Positions 17,052 through 26,500 of a DNA stretch of 32,298 nt are shown here, piece by piece. Made by a program: the position numbers and the translations under genes. Origin of the DNA: CAZELM01 sp964512995 (GTDB lineage: Bacteria > CSSED10-310); contig CAZELM010000045.1 of the NCBI GenBank assembly GCA_964512995.1, forward strand, positions 1 to 32,298, written 5' to 3'. The notes under the pieces were generated by a model, which was given only the letters and a program-made list of their open reading frames with translations, did no database searches and was not told where the DNA came from. Each line of letters starts with the position of its first letter. The first letter of the stretch is position 1.

Positions 17052-18136
17052 ATACTGACACACAGGTGTTAGATCAGTTATCCAAGCTCAAAAAAGACCA
17101 GTTCAGAATTCAGTTGATGCTGGAAGAATTGGCTGGTCTGATGAAAAATAAGCCGCAATCTCAAGATTCAGGTTCTGATATACGAAAAGATTACATCGAA
17201 GCGCTCTGGAAAAATCACTCGGAGTTTTCCGAGATACGACATCAGGTAGCACTGTTGGAGCTTACGATCTCAGAGTGGAAAAAGCGTTCGATTGATTTCT
17301 TGACAGCTATTGAAAATGCGGTATCCAATGATGATCTGGATCCGATATTCCGGGAAGCGTTAGAAAAGACATTCAAGGATTTCTGCCGGATCATGATTCC
17401 AATGGGATTCGATGTGATCCGGCCGAAACCCGGGGAATTGTTTGATGATCGAATTCACCAGGCCATAAGCGAGTCCCGGCCAGGAATCCTGACCATTTCT
17501 CGATGTGTTGCCTGGGGCTACCGATCCGGTGATCAGATTCTGCAACCTGCACAGGTCATTCTTGGCGATGTGCCAGATACTCCAGAGATTGACCAGATCC
17601 CACCTGAATCTGAAACAGCAGTGGATGTTGTGCCCCACAAAGAAAATCCTGACTCTTCCACTCGAAACCACTGGATGATGATCAGCTCGTTGATGAGCGG
17701 CGGAACCTTGGTTTTGATCACTATTCTCGGGATTCTGCTCCTTACCAGGAATCCACAGGAGATCTTGGGCACACACCCAAATAACGATATCCCTCCTGTG
17801 ATAATCACCGAAAAACCCGAACAAAGTCCATCTTTGGACACCATTAACCTCCTGGATAAAAAGCTCGAGCAATTGATCGTGGATATTGAAAAACTCCAGC
17901 CAATTTCTGCGCAAGAACCAGTGAAGGAATCGAAGATAAATCATGTGTCAGGATTTCGGTACACTGTTCGGGAAGGTGATTCTCTGTGGAGTATCTCCAA
18001 ACGATTTTACTTCGATGGTCACCGGTATCATGATATCATGGTGACAAATAGATTGGATTCCGAGGAATTGGTTCCCGGGATGATTCTGACGATTCCGGAT
18101 GATACTACGGAATCGAATCATGAAACACGAAAATGA
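17048..18136 (+). CDS. GrpE-like domain fused to a membrane segment and a LysM domain
   Basis: 362 residues. The N-terminus (about 1-115) is helical and coiled-coil-like. Residues 120-172 match the C-terminal beta domain of GrpE: GFDVIRPKPGELFDDRIHQA, then ISRCVAWGYRSGDQILQPAQV, where the family has F(D)PxxHxAv and GYxxxGRvLRPAxV. GrpE is the nucleotide-exchange factor for Hsp70. A hydrophobic segment at about 209-233 follows a polar linker, then a second short coiled stretch, then a LysM domain at 304-350 (YTVREGDSLWSISKRF, ending VPGMILTIP) that should bind peptidoglycan. Topology inferred: GrpE part inside, LysM outside the inner membrane. RBS AAGGAG at 17037-17042. It sits directly upstream of two Hsp70 genes and a J-like gene, which supports the GrpE reading. 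GrpE fused to LysM is unusual in my knowledge. Confidence 0.8.
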   Translation: MNTDTQVLDQLSKLKKDQFRIQLMLEELAGLMKNKPQSQDSGSDIRKDYIEALWKNHSEFSEIRHQVALLELTISEWKKRSIDFLTAIENAVSNDDLDPIFREALEKTFKDFCRIMIPMGFDVIRPKPGELFDDRIHQAISESRPGILTISRCVAWGYRSGDQILQPAQVILGDVPDTPEIDQIPPESETAVDVVPHKENPDSSTRNHWMMISSLMSGGTLVLITILGILLLTRNPQEILGTHPNNDIPPVIITEKPEQSPSLDTINLLDKKLEQLIVDIEKLQPISAQEPVKESKINHVSGFRYTVREGDSLWSISKRFYFDGHRYHDIMVTNRLDSEELVPGMILTIPDDTTESNHETRK

Positions 18137-18169
18137 ACACAACGCTAGAACGAACATTCTGTCTTAGAT

Positions 18170-18174
18170 GGAGG
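18170..18174 (+). promoter_or_regulatory. Ribosome binding site fixing the start at 18183
   Basis: GGAGG with 8 bases to the ATG at 18183. The upstream in-frame ATG at 18168 overlaps this site, so the first five codons of the longer reading are the ribosome binding site itself. Confidence 0.75.
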
Positions 18175-18182
18175 AACTAACA

Positions 18183-19940
18183 ATGAGTAAACAAAACTAT
18201 CCGGTTGGGATTGATCTGGGGACATCGACATCGGAGATTTGTGTATTCCGGAATGGGAAACCCGAACCGATCCCGGATCCCACATCTCCCAGCCGAAGCT
18301 TTATCATGCCATCGATCGTCGCACTGAGCCCGCGAAAGGAGCTGGTTGTTGGCCATCAGGCGAAAACCAACATCGGACGAGCATCCGCTATCGCGTTGGA
18401 AGTGAAGCGGTTGATGGGAACTGGAAAGAATGTGCGATTGGGGGATAAGGAATACCGTCCGGAAGAAATCTCTGCATTGATACTCAAACAACTGAAATAT
18501 AACGCAGAAATATATCTCGGTGAGCCAATCGAAGAGGTTGTTCTGTCCGTTCCGGCGAATTTCCCGGATGCTGCCAAAAACGCCACGAAAATTGCCGGAG
18601 AGATGGCTGGATTGAAGATCAGACGGCTGATCATGGAGCCCACCGCAGCAGCCCTGGCCTTTGGCATCAGCCACATGGATCTGGATGAGCAGCTCATGGT
18701 GTTTGACTTTGGCAGAGAAACACTGGACATCACGATCATGGAAATGATGGGTGGTGTGATCGATGTTAAATGCAGCTATGGGGATCCAGAGCTGGGAGGG
18801 AAAGATTTCGATGAGGTCATGATGAATCTGATCCTATCGAAATTCCGAAAACAATATCCCAATGGGAGTATATCTGACCGCCAGGAATTGAGCTTAAAAA
18901 TGATAGCTGAGGAAGGCAAGATTATGCTTTCCACGTATGGTTCCCATTCATTTTTCAAAGAAAACCTCATGCATGTTGATCGGAAGCCTTTTGATTTAGA
19001 TCTAACTGTAAACCGGAAAGAATTCGAGAACGCTTCGGAAAAACTGATAGGAAAGGCCAGGGATTGTTTGCGAAAAGCATTGACTGCCAAAGACTTTCGG
19101 CCATCTGATATCCAGCGGATTATTCTGGTAGGGGGTTCCACATACATTCCACTTGTGAGAGAAATGGTAGAGAATGAAATGGGGAAAAAGCCAATAATGT
19201 CGGTCAATCCGGACCTCGCAGTCAGTATGGGAGCCAGTATTCAGGCAGCGATCATTTCCGATCAGATTGAGATTGGGGGACCGCCACCCATTCTGACCGA
19301 TGTGGCACCTATTGGATTGGGCATTGATCCGGTATACCTCGTCGGGAATCAATTGATGATAAAATACGATGAGCTGATAGCCCCTAATACCACTATTCCT
19401 TACACCATTGAGAAACTCTATGCCTTACTGTCCACTGACCAGTCTGATTTGGAAGTCAAGCTGTATCAGGATAAAACGGGTGAAGCCGGTGAGAAGCAGA
19501 ATCTCGATTATGCAGTGTACACAGGGAAATCTGTTCGCATTCCCGAGATACCGCCTTCAATGACCGACACACCGCATGAGGTGTTAGTCACATTCAAATA
19601 TAATCAAGATGGCATTATTCAACTGTCGGCAACCATTCCTGCTACGGGACAACACCTCAGTATCGATATGAAACCTGACGAACGCATTATGGACAATGAT
19701 GCAGTCCAGGCGGGAACCGAAAGAATCAATGAACTCTGGAAATCCAATCCCAATGCCAAAGCGTATCAGATCTACATCCAGAAAGCGGAAAGCATGTTAC
19801 CAGAGCTCCCTGGCGATCAACAGCAGAAATTGATGCGAATGGTCAATCAACTCAAGGTAGCACTCGCGGATAAAGATCAATCTGCTCAGGATGATGCTTC
19901 TGATCAATTGATTGATTTCCTCTATAATCTTCAGCGCTGA
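18183..19940 (+). CDS. Hsp70-family protein, copy 1
   Basis: 585 residues. Hsp70 ATPase signatures: GIDLGTSTSEICVF (phosphate 1) at 9-22, GHQAK with K61 in place of DnaK's catalytic K70, EPTAAALAFG with E152, GDPELGGKDFD at 200-210, and VGGSTYIPLV (adenosine motif). The phosphate-2 loop reads DFGRET at 175-180 where DnaK has DLGGGT, so two conserved glycines are Arg and Glu; ATP turnover may be changed. DVAPIGLGI marks the linker into a beta substrate-binding domain, and the C-terminus is a short helical module of about 70 residues instead of DnaK's long lid. It lies between the GrpE-like gene (46 bases upstream) and the J-like gene (20 bases downstream). It is a dedicated paralogue, not the housekeeping DnaK. 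Large parts are identical in DNA to the second Hsp70 gene. Confidence 0.92.
   Translation: MSKQNYPVGIDLGTSTSEICVFRNGKPEPIPDPTSPSRSFIMPSIVALSPRKELVVGHQAKTNIGRASAIALEVKRLMGTGKNVRLGDKEYRPEEISALILKQLKYNAEIYLGEPIEEVVLSVPANFPDAAKNATKIAGEMAGLKIRRLIMEPTAAALAFGISHMDLDEQLMVFDFGRETLDITIMEMMGGVIDVKCSYGDPELGGKDFDEVMMNLILSKFRKQYPNGSISDRQELSLKMIAEEGKIMLSTYGSHSFFKENLMHVDRKPFDLDLTVNRKEFENASEKLIGKARDCLRKALTAKDFRPSDIQRIILVGGSTYIPLVREMVENEMGKKPIMSVNPDLAVSMGASIQAAIISDQIEIGGPPPILTDVAPIGLGIDPVYLVGNQLMIKYDELIAPNTTIPYTIEKLYALLSTDQSDLEVKLYQDKTGEAGEKQNLDYAVYTGKSVRIPEIPPSMTDTPHEVLVTFKYNQDGIIQLSATIPATGQHLSIDMKPDERIMDNDAVQAGTERINELWKSNPNAKAYQIYIQKAESMLPELPGDQQQKLMRMVNQLKVALADKDQSAQDDASDQLIDFLYNLQR
18382..18867 (+). repeat. 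First identical block shared by the two Hsp70 genes (copy 1)
   Basis: These 486 bases are identical, as far as I can read line by line, to 21652-22137 at a constant offset of 3270. They encode most of lobe I and the start of lobe II of the ATPase domain. Confidence 0.9.
19199..19787 (+). repeat. Second identical block shared by the two Hsp70 genes (copy 1)
   Basis: These 589 bases are identical to 22469-23057, again at offset 3270 with no insertion or deletion. They encode the end of the ATPase domain, the linker and the beta substrate-binding domain. Confidence 0.9.
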
Positions 19941-19960
19941 AATGTATTGAGGTAACAGCT

Positions 19961-21439
19961 ATGTCACAGGATTATTTCCAGATTCTAGAGGTTCCACAGA
20001 ATGCTTCATCTGAAGACATTAAACGGGCGTATTTCAAAATGGTACGCAAATATCCCCCCGAAAAAGAACCGGAACTTTTTAAACTGGTCCGCCAGGCATA
20101 CGATACACTATCGGATCCCCAGGCGAGAGGGGATTATCTGGACATGCTGCATCATGGTGGAGAAATCATGCAGTTGTATGAAGAAGCAACCGATCACATG
20201 GATAAGAAATCATATCCTCTGGCGATCCGTTCATTGAAAAAAATACTGGCACTGGCTCCAGGAGAACATGGTGCAGGAAATATGCTGGGATTGTGTCATC
20301 TGGAAATGGATGAATTTTCCAATGCGATTAACGTATATGAATCATTGACCAAAAAAGCACCGGACGTTCCATTGTATTGGTTCAATTATGGAGCTGCTTA
20401 TCATGGACAGGCAAAAAAGTTATCCGATTCTGATCGTAATAGATCTCGAATGTTAGAGGAAGCTCGTTCAAAATATGAGAAATCCATCGATCTAGAATCT
20501 CGTAACCAGATTCCATATCAAGCGATTGCTGACACTTACATGGATGAAAAAAATTATGCTCAGGCTGAGAATTGGATCGAGAAAGCCATTGGCGCTGATA
20601 ACAAGGTAGATATTGATGATCTGGATTCGATGTTCAAGTTATGCCTGATCTACATCCTGTCAGACCGGATCCAGCGGGTCGGTGAGATTGCCAGACGGAT
20701 TATGTCTTTTATCCCGGAAGATCCAGATGTCAGGTTGTATGTCTCCCATCGTTTTATTGAATATGCGCGAATCATGTGCGAAAAAGAGTTATTTCACGAT
20801 GGATTGGAATTTATAAAAGCTGCATTGAGATTTGATCCATCAAACAGCGATCTGAAGAAATGGAGTGGAAGTGTCCAGTCTGTCGTGGATGTATCCGATC
20901 AATATGCAGCATTGAAAACGGATCACACTGTGATCGAACCGCTTCACCGACTGATCTCATTGTATCTTTGTGATTTTTGGGGACAGTCGAAGGATATCGA
21001 ACATCAGAGGGACGCTATCTTCAAGGATATTATGAACCATTTTGATCAATTTACACATCAGCAGATACTTTCCTCTATCACTCGCCTAAAGTCTAAATAT
21101 CCCGCATTGCATCATCTCAACAGTAAATTTCTCAATGAAATCGAAGAATTTGTAAGACAAGCCTCGCGCGACCCGCAGCCAAAACCTACACCACAACCTG
21201 AACCCGGAGGTTGTTTTATTGCAACAGCGACGTTTGGAACGCCCGATGCACCCATTGTGGTCCAGTATCGTAACTTTCGTGATACGATCCTGATCCATTA
21301 TCCGGTCGGCCGAGCATTGATACGGATATACCAACGTGTTGGGCCGATTGGAGCATGGATTCTGAATCGCATCCCAAGACTTAAAAAACCATCCGCGCTG
21401 ATCCTGAAACTGGGTGCGACATTGATTCCAAAGTCATGA
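19961..21439 (+). CDS. J-like domain/TPR protein with CFI-box C-terminus
   Basis: 492 residues. Residues 4-62 align with a J domain (YFQILEVPQNASSEDIKRAY, then FKLVRQAYDTLSDPQARGDY), but the essential HPD tripeptide is PPE at 32-34 (KYPPEKEPE). In classical DnaJ the HPD is required to stimulate Hsp70 ATPase. TPR-like helical pairs follow from about 70 to 300 (ALAPGEHGAGNMLGLCHLEM; VPLYWFNYGAAYHGQA; QIPYQAIADTYMDEKNYAQA). After a proline-rich linker (PQPKPTPQPEPGG) the C-terminus has the CFI-box: CFIATATFG from C418, then YRNFRD, then VGRALIRIYQRVGP. This C-terminal module occurs on many bacterial proteins and its function is unknown to me. The gene starts 20 bases after Hsp70 copy 1 and ends one base before copy 2. 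It is presumably the client adaptor for these Hsp70s. Confidence 0.87.
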   Translation: MSQDYFQILEVPQNASSEDIKRAYFKMVRKYPPEKEPELFKLVRQAYDTLSDPQARGDYLDMLHHGGEIMQLYEEATDHMDKKSYPLAIRSLKKILALAPGEHGAGNMLGLCHLEMDEFSNAINVYESLTKKAPDVPLYWFNYGAAYHGQAKKLSDSDRNRSRMLEEARSKYEKSIDLESRNQIPYQAIADTYMDEKNYAQAENWIEKAIGADNKVDIDDLDSMFKLCLIYILSDRIQRVGEIARRIMSFIPEDPDVRLYVSHRFIEYARIMCEKELFHDGLEFIKAALRFDPSNSDLKKWSGSVQSVVDVSDQYAALKTDHTVIEPLHRLISLYLCDFWGQSKDIEHQRDAIFKDIMNHFDQFTHQQILSSITRLKSKYPALHHLNSKFLNEIEEFVRQASRDPQPKPTPQPEPGGCFIATATFGTPDAPIVVQYRNFRDTILIHYPVGRALIRIYQRVGPIGAWILNRIPRLKKPSALILKLGATLIPKS

Positions 21440-21440
21440 T

Positions 21441-23513
21441 ATGAAAAAAAACGGAACAACATCGTATTATCCAATCGGAATTGATCTGGGAACCCATCAT
21501 TCAACGATCTGTGTATTCCGGAATGGGAAACCCGAACCGATCCCGGATCCCACGTCTCCCAGCCGAAGCTTTATCATGCCGTCGATTGTGGGACTGAACC
21601 CGCGAGGGGAACTGGTTGTTGGCCATCAGGCGAAAACCTACATCGGACGATCATCCGCTATCGCGTTGGAAGTGAAGCGGTTGATGGGAACTGGAAAGAA
21701 TGTGCGATTGGGGGATAAGGAATACCGTCCGGAAGAAATCTCTGCATTGATACTCAAACAACTGAAATATAACGCAGAAATATATCTCGGTGAGCCAATC
21801 GAAGAGGTTGTTCTGTCCGTTCCGGCGAATTTCCCGGATGCTGCCAAAAACGCCACGAAAATTGCCGGAGAGATGGCTGGATTGAAGATCAGACGGCTGA
21901 TCATGGAGCCCACCGCAGCAGCCCTGGCCTTTGGCATCAGCCACATGGATCTGGATGAGCAGCTCATGGTGTTTGACTTTGGCAGAGAAACACTGGACAT
22001 CACGATCATGGAAATGATGGGTGGTGTGATCGATGTTAAATGCAGCTATGGGGATCCAGAGCTGGGAGGGAAAGATTTCGATGAGGTCATGATGAATCTG
22101 ATCCTATCGAAATTCCGAAAACAATATCCCAATGGGATTATATCTGACCGCCAGGAATTGAGCTTAAAAATGATAGCTGAGGAAGGCAAGATCATGCTTT
22201 CCACGTATGGTTTCCATTCATTTTTCAAAGAAAACCTTATGTGGGTTGATGGAAAGCCTTGTGATTTGGATCTAACTGTCAACCGGGAAGAATTCGAGAA
22301 CGCTTCGGAAAAACTGATAGGAAAGGCCAGAGATTGTTTGCGAAAAGCATTGACTGCCAAAGACTTTCGGCCATCTGATATCCGGCGGATTATTATGGTA
22401 GGGAGTTCCACATACATTCCACTTGTGAGAGAAATGGTAGAGAATGAAACGGGAAAAAAGCCAATAACGTCGGTCAATCCGGACCTCGCAGTCAGTATGG
22501 GAGCCAGTATTCAGGCAGCGATCATTTCCGATCAGATTGAGATTGGGGGACCGCCACCCATTCTGACCGATGTGGCACCTATTGGATTGGGCATTGATCC
22601 GGTATACCTCGTCGGGAATCAATTGATGATAAAATACGATGAGCTGATAGCCCCTAATACCACTATTCCTTACACCATTGAGAAACTCTATGCCTTACTG
22701 TCCACTGACCAGTCTGATTTGGAAGTCAAGCTGTATCAGGATAAAACGGGTGAAGCCGGTGAGAAGCAGAATCTCGATTATGCAGTGTACACAGGGAAAT
22801 CTGTTCGCATTCCCGAGATACCGCCTTCAATGACCGACACACCGCATGAGGTGTTAGTCACATTCAAATATAATCAAGATGGCATTATTCAACTGTCGGC
22901 AACCATTCCTGCTACGGGACAACACCTCAGTATCGATATGAAACCTGACGAACGCATTATGGACAATGATGCAGTCCAGGCGGGAACCGAAAGAATCAAT
23001 GAACTCTGGAAATCCAATCCCAATGCCAAAGCGTATCAGATCTACATCCAGAAAGCGAAAAGCATGTTACCAGATCTCCCTGGCGATCAACAGCGAAAAT
23101 TGATGCGAATAGTCAACGAACTCAAGAACGCATTAACGGATAACAGTCAATCGGCACTAGATGATGCATCAGACAGACTGATCGACTTTCTGTTCGAATT
23201 GGAGTTATCTTCTCATCAACCCATCGAAAGAAACAACCCACCGACTCAGATCCATTTGAGAAAAATAACACCTGCTTTCGGTAATGATCACCACGAGGAT
23301 GAGTGGAAAACACAACCCGGAGCTTCAAGATACGCATCATATATCGAAAAATCAGAAAAGTTGCTCAGAAAATTGACAGGCAGCGACCACACTGTTCTCT
23401 TTCACTTACTCCAGCAAATGAAAATTGATATTTGCCATCACAATGTTGCGAACATTGAGACCACCTTCGAGAACTTGGTTGATTGTCTGTATGAACTGGA
23501 ATTCCAGAGATGA
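21441..23513 (+). CDS. Hsp70-family protein, copy 2, with duplicated C-terminal helical module
   Basis: 690 residues, near-identical to copy 1 through the ATPase and beta substrate-binding domains. It has the same DFGRET phosphate-2 loop and K65 in GHQAK; its N-terminal phosphate-1 motif reads GIDLGTHHSTICVF, and its adenosine motif is VGSSTYIPLV, losing a second glycine compared with copy 1. The C-terminus is longer: the helical module starting ELWKSNPNAKAYQIYIQKAK and ending LIDFLFELE is repeated after a 35-residue linker as DEWKTQPGASRYASYIEKSE to LVDCLYELE. That is an internal duplication absent from copy 1. Start at 21441 is one base after the J-like gene's stop with no good ribosome site, so translation is likely coupled. 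Two paralogues suggest a heteromeric or client-splitting arrangement. Confidence 0.92.
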   Translation: MKKNGTTSYYPIGIDLGTHHSTICVFRNGKPEPIPDPTSPSRSFIMPSIVGLNPRGELVVGHQAKTYIGRSSAIALEVKRLMGTGKNVRLGDKEYRPEEISALILKQLKYNAEIYLGEPIEEVVLSVPANFPDAAKNATKIAGEMAGLKIRRLIMEPTAAALAFGISHMDLDEQLMVFDFGRETLDITIMEMMGGVIDVKCSYGDPELGGKDFDEVMMNLILSKFRKQYPNGIISDRQELSLKMIAEEGKIMLSTYGFHSFFKENLMWVDGKPCDLDLTVNREEFENASEKLIGKARDCLRKALTAKDFRPSDIRRIIMVGSSTYIPLVREMVENETGKKPITSVNPDLAVSMGASIQAAIISDQIEIGGPPPILTDVAPIGLGIDPVYLVGNQLMIKYDELIAPNTTIPYTIEKLYALLSTDQSDLEVKLYQDKTGEAGEKQNLDYAVYTGKSVRIPEIPPSMTDTPHEVLVTFKYNQDGIIQLSATIPATGQHLSIDMKPDERIMDNDAVQAGTERINELWKSNPNAKAYQIYIQKAKSMLPDLPGDQQRKLMRIVNELKNALTDNSQSALDDASDRLIDFLFELELSSHQPIERNNPPTQIHLRKITPAFGNDHHEDEWKTQPGASRYASYIEKSEKLLRKLTGSDHTVLFHLLQQMKIDICHHNVANIETTFENLVDCLYELEFQR
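21652..22137 (+). repeat. First identical block shared by the two Hsp70 genes (copy 2)
   Basis: Matches 18382-18867 base for base. Together with 22469-23057 it forms long direct repeats about 3.3 kb apart, able to recombine and delete the J-like gene and one Hsp70. Confidence 0.9.
22469..23057 (+). repeat. Second identical block shared by the two Hsp70 genes (copy 2)
   Basis: Matches 19199-19787 base for base. The 331 bases between the two blocks carry 20 substitutions against none in the blocks themselves. Confidence 0.9.
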
Positions 23514-23540
23514 ACATCATGCAAATAGTAGAGGTTATCA

Positions 23541-26500
23541 ATGGGTCAACAGCCTTGTTTTACAGCAAATCCGGACAATTTCAGGAATCTTCTCTCCCGC
23601 CTCCAGGATGGAGATACTGTATTTTTGGAAGAAGGAGAATACAAAGGTCCTTTCGAGATCGATAAATCCTTGTGTATTTGTGGAGATCCGCAACAGACGG
23701 TTATATTTTCCACCGATGAACCAGCGCTATGCATTTGTGCACCCAATGTCCACATTCAAAATCTCCATCTGATCCGAACGATCGGAGGTATAGATGGCGA
23801 ATTGGTGCTTATTGCGAACAATGGTTGTGTTCCATCGATGGAAAATGTTCGATGCTTGGGTCGCGTTCAAGATGCTACCTGGAAAAATCAGCGATGGGAA
23901 CTCCCTGACAGAATTGATTTTGGAGAGATTGAAAATGGAAGAATTTTTGAATCTTCCATTTCTGTCCATCTGGGAGAGCCTTCATCAATCGAATCAGATC
24001 ACGAGTGGGTGCAGGTTCAACCCAAAATGGTTATGCCGGGTTCTCAGGAATTGAGCATCCGGATTGATACCGTGGATATCCCTCCAGGAACGAACCTTTT
24101 GACATCGATTCGAATTTCTTCCAATGGAGTAATCATCCCCGTGTCCGCTAAGGTTGTGCCACGAAAAATAGCAGATCGGCTTGAAAATGTTCAATCAGAA
24201 AATGACGTCGCTCAGATATGGGGATATCAACTGATCGGTGAAAGCACAGTCGATAAACTCCTGATTCATTTTCAGGTGCCAGAGCAGAACTACAACACTT
24301 CAAGTTATGCCGATAAACAGAAAACCGCAACGGCATATCTTCAGAATGAGTTAAAGCGTATCCCCAGAAAGTTTTTTTTACGCAATCTCGGAATAGGAAG
24401 ATCAGCAGATGAAATCAATGTGGAGATGAGTCTCGATCACGAAGATTCTGGATTGGACCCGGATTCACATCTTCTCTCAGGTTATGTTTCTGTTACCTTA
24501 AAAGGAGCTCTTAACAGCACAAATCAGCAGCCATTACGTATCTTTGCAGTTTCATTCTCAAAAAATTACAGACCCAGTGGAGATGGATTTACCTGTCCCT
24601 ATCTGATCCAATTGGTCCATGACCCAGGCCGAACCTATGGAGTCCCTATCGATATCATTGAAAAGATATCTGAACAACCGTTACGCGATCAGCTACTTCC
24701 TGGTCCGGATCAGATCGCAGTATGGGATTCTATGTTGAAAATTGAGCAGAATATTGCAGAATCCCGCCAATTTACTGTGAGTTATCACCGACACAATTTT
24801 GGCATCGCAACCTCCCGAGTCACGTTTGAGATATTACCGGAATCAGGCCGGAACGCGGTCCAATCACAATTTCCAGTCAAAGACCTGCAACAACGCCTGA
24901 AACGAGCGATCAATGATCTGATCCATCTCATCAGACACTCAGAATTGGTAGATGATCGCAGTAATGGCATCCTTCTCGGGAGTATTGATTCGTATGACCC
25001 TGATCGGAATATGATAAAAATAAAATTGGAAGAAGGTCTCAAAGAGAGGATTCTCGTTGATCCCAATTATCTCCCGCAGACAGGCAATCTGTCATATAAT
25101 GCTTATGGAGATATCGCACAGATCAAACGTAAACGGAATGCGCTCGCAGATTTCAATAAGGGTCGGTTCCAAAACCCAAACTTATCTGTATTTTTTTTCA
25201 ATGCATCGCAAGCGAGACTACCCGATGAACGTACCACAATAAAAACTTCCGATTTGCTGTTACCCCACGCGAATGCAGAGCAGATCGAGTCAGTGGAAAC
25301 AGTACTGTCCAGCCCGGATATGGTACTGATTCAGGGACCTCCTGGAACAGGAAAAACAACGGTTATCGCAGAGATCTGCTTTCAGGTCGCTCGCAGGGGT
25401 GGAAAAACATTGATCGCCTCCCAAGCCAATCTCGCTGTAGATAATGCATTGAGCCGATTAATCCACCATCCAATCATCCGAGCGCTCCGGAGAGGAAAAG
25501 CGGAACGGGTGGAAGAAGAAGGATTGCCATTTCTCGAAGATAATGTAATTGAAACTTGGCTTCAGAATACATCTTCCGATTGTGAATCCCGATTGAGACG
25601 ATCCGAAAACAATATTCAAATTTTTAAGCAGTTGCTCGAATCATCTGAGTTGTTCGATGCATATCTGAAAACAGAACAACAATTCAACTCAAAAACAAAG
25701 AAATTAGTTAACGATATTCATCTGCTTGAATCTAATATCAAAAATCGAAGTGATCATCTGATTGAATTGAACTCAGAATTCACACGTATCAAATCACTCC
25801 ATGATCAGTTATCCAATCTCACACTTCTGAAACACGACTCCGGCTGGAATTGCACAGATACCGAAGTGTTCGTTGCGGAGATTCGAAAATTCATCACCTC
25901 CACGAAACTGGATTCGATATTCCGATCAAGTCAAAAAATCGAAGCATATTGTCGAGTTATAGAAATCGATATTCCTGTCAAAAGTATTATCCATCGTCCA
26001 TTTTGGTTTAAAAATTTACTGCCTTCGATGATTGAGCAGTTCAATCAGGATATTTCTTTTGCCATGCCCTCTCTCCGTATCATGAAAGAGTTTTTGATCG
26101 CTGTAAACATTTTAAATTCATTCAAAGATAAATCCAAAAACCTTATTAATCAAATCGACACGATTAAAATAGAAGTAAATAGATTGGAATTTTTAGCAGC
26201 GGGAGAAGAGACAAAAAAGAAAGATATCAGGAAAATCAGGGAGATATTGGATGCATGGCGTGAAAGAAGAATTGATGTTGAAATGAATATTCTGAATAAA
26301 GCCAGTCGAAATTTGGGTATTACTACCTCAGAGCTTCCGGTTCCGGAAGAAATTTTATCATTGACCCATCGATCAGAATTTTCTTTGCAGGTGAATTGGG
26401 AGCAATGGATCAAGGAATTAGTTTCAGATATTAATGACCGCATTCGAAGGGAAAAGGAGATAGTCAATGCCATTTCAAAAGCAGAAAAAATAAAAAATCG

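Noticed and set aside
18183..19940. Housekeeping dnaK-dnaJ-grpE locus
   Set aside because: Altered ATPase loops, no HPD, a membrane-bound GrpE-like protein and a short lid show a specialised set rather than the general stress operon.
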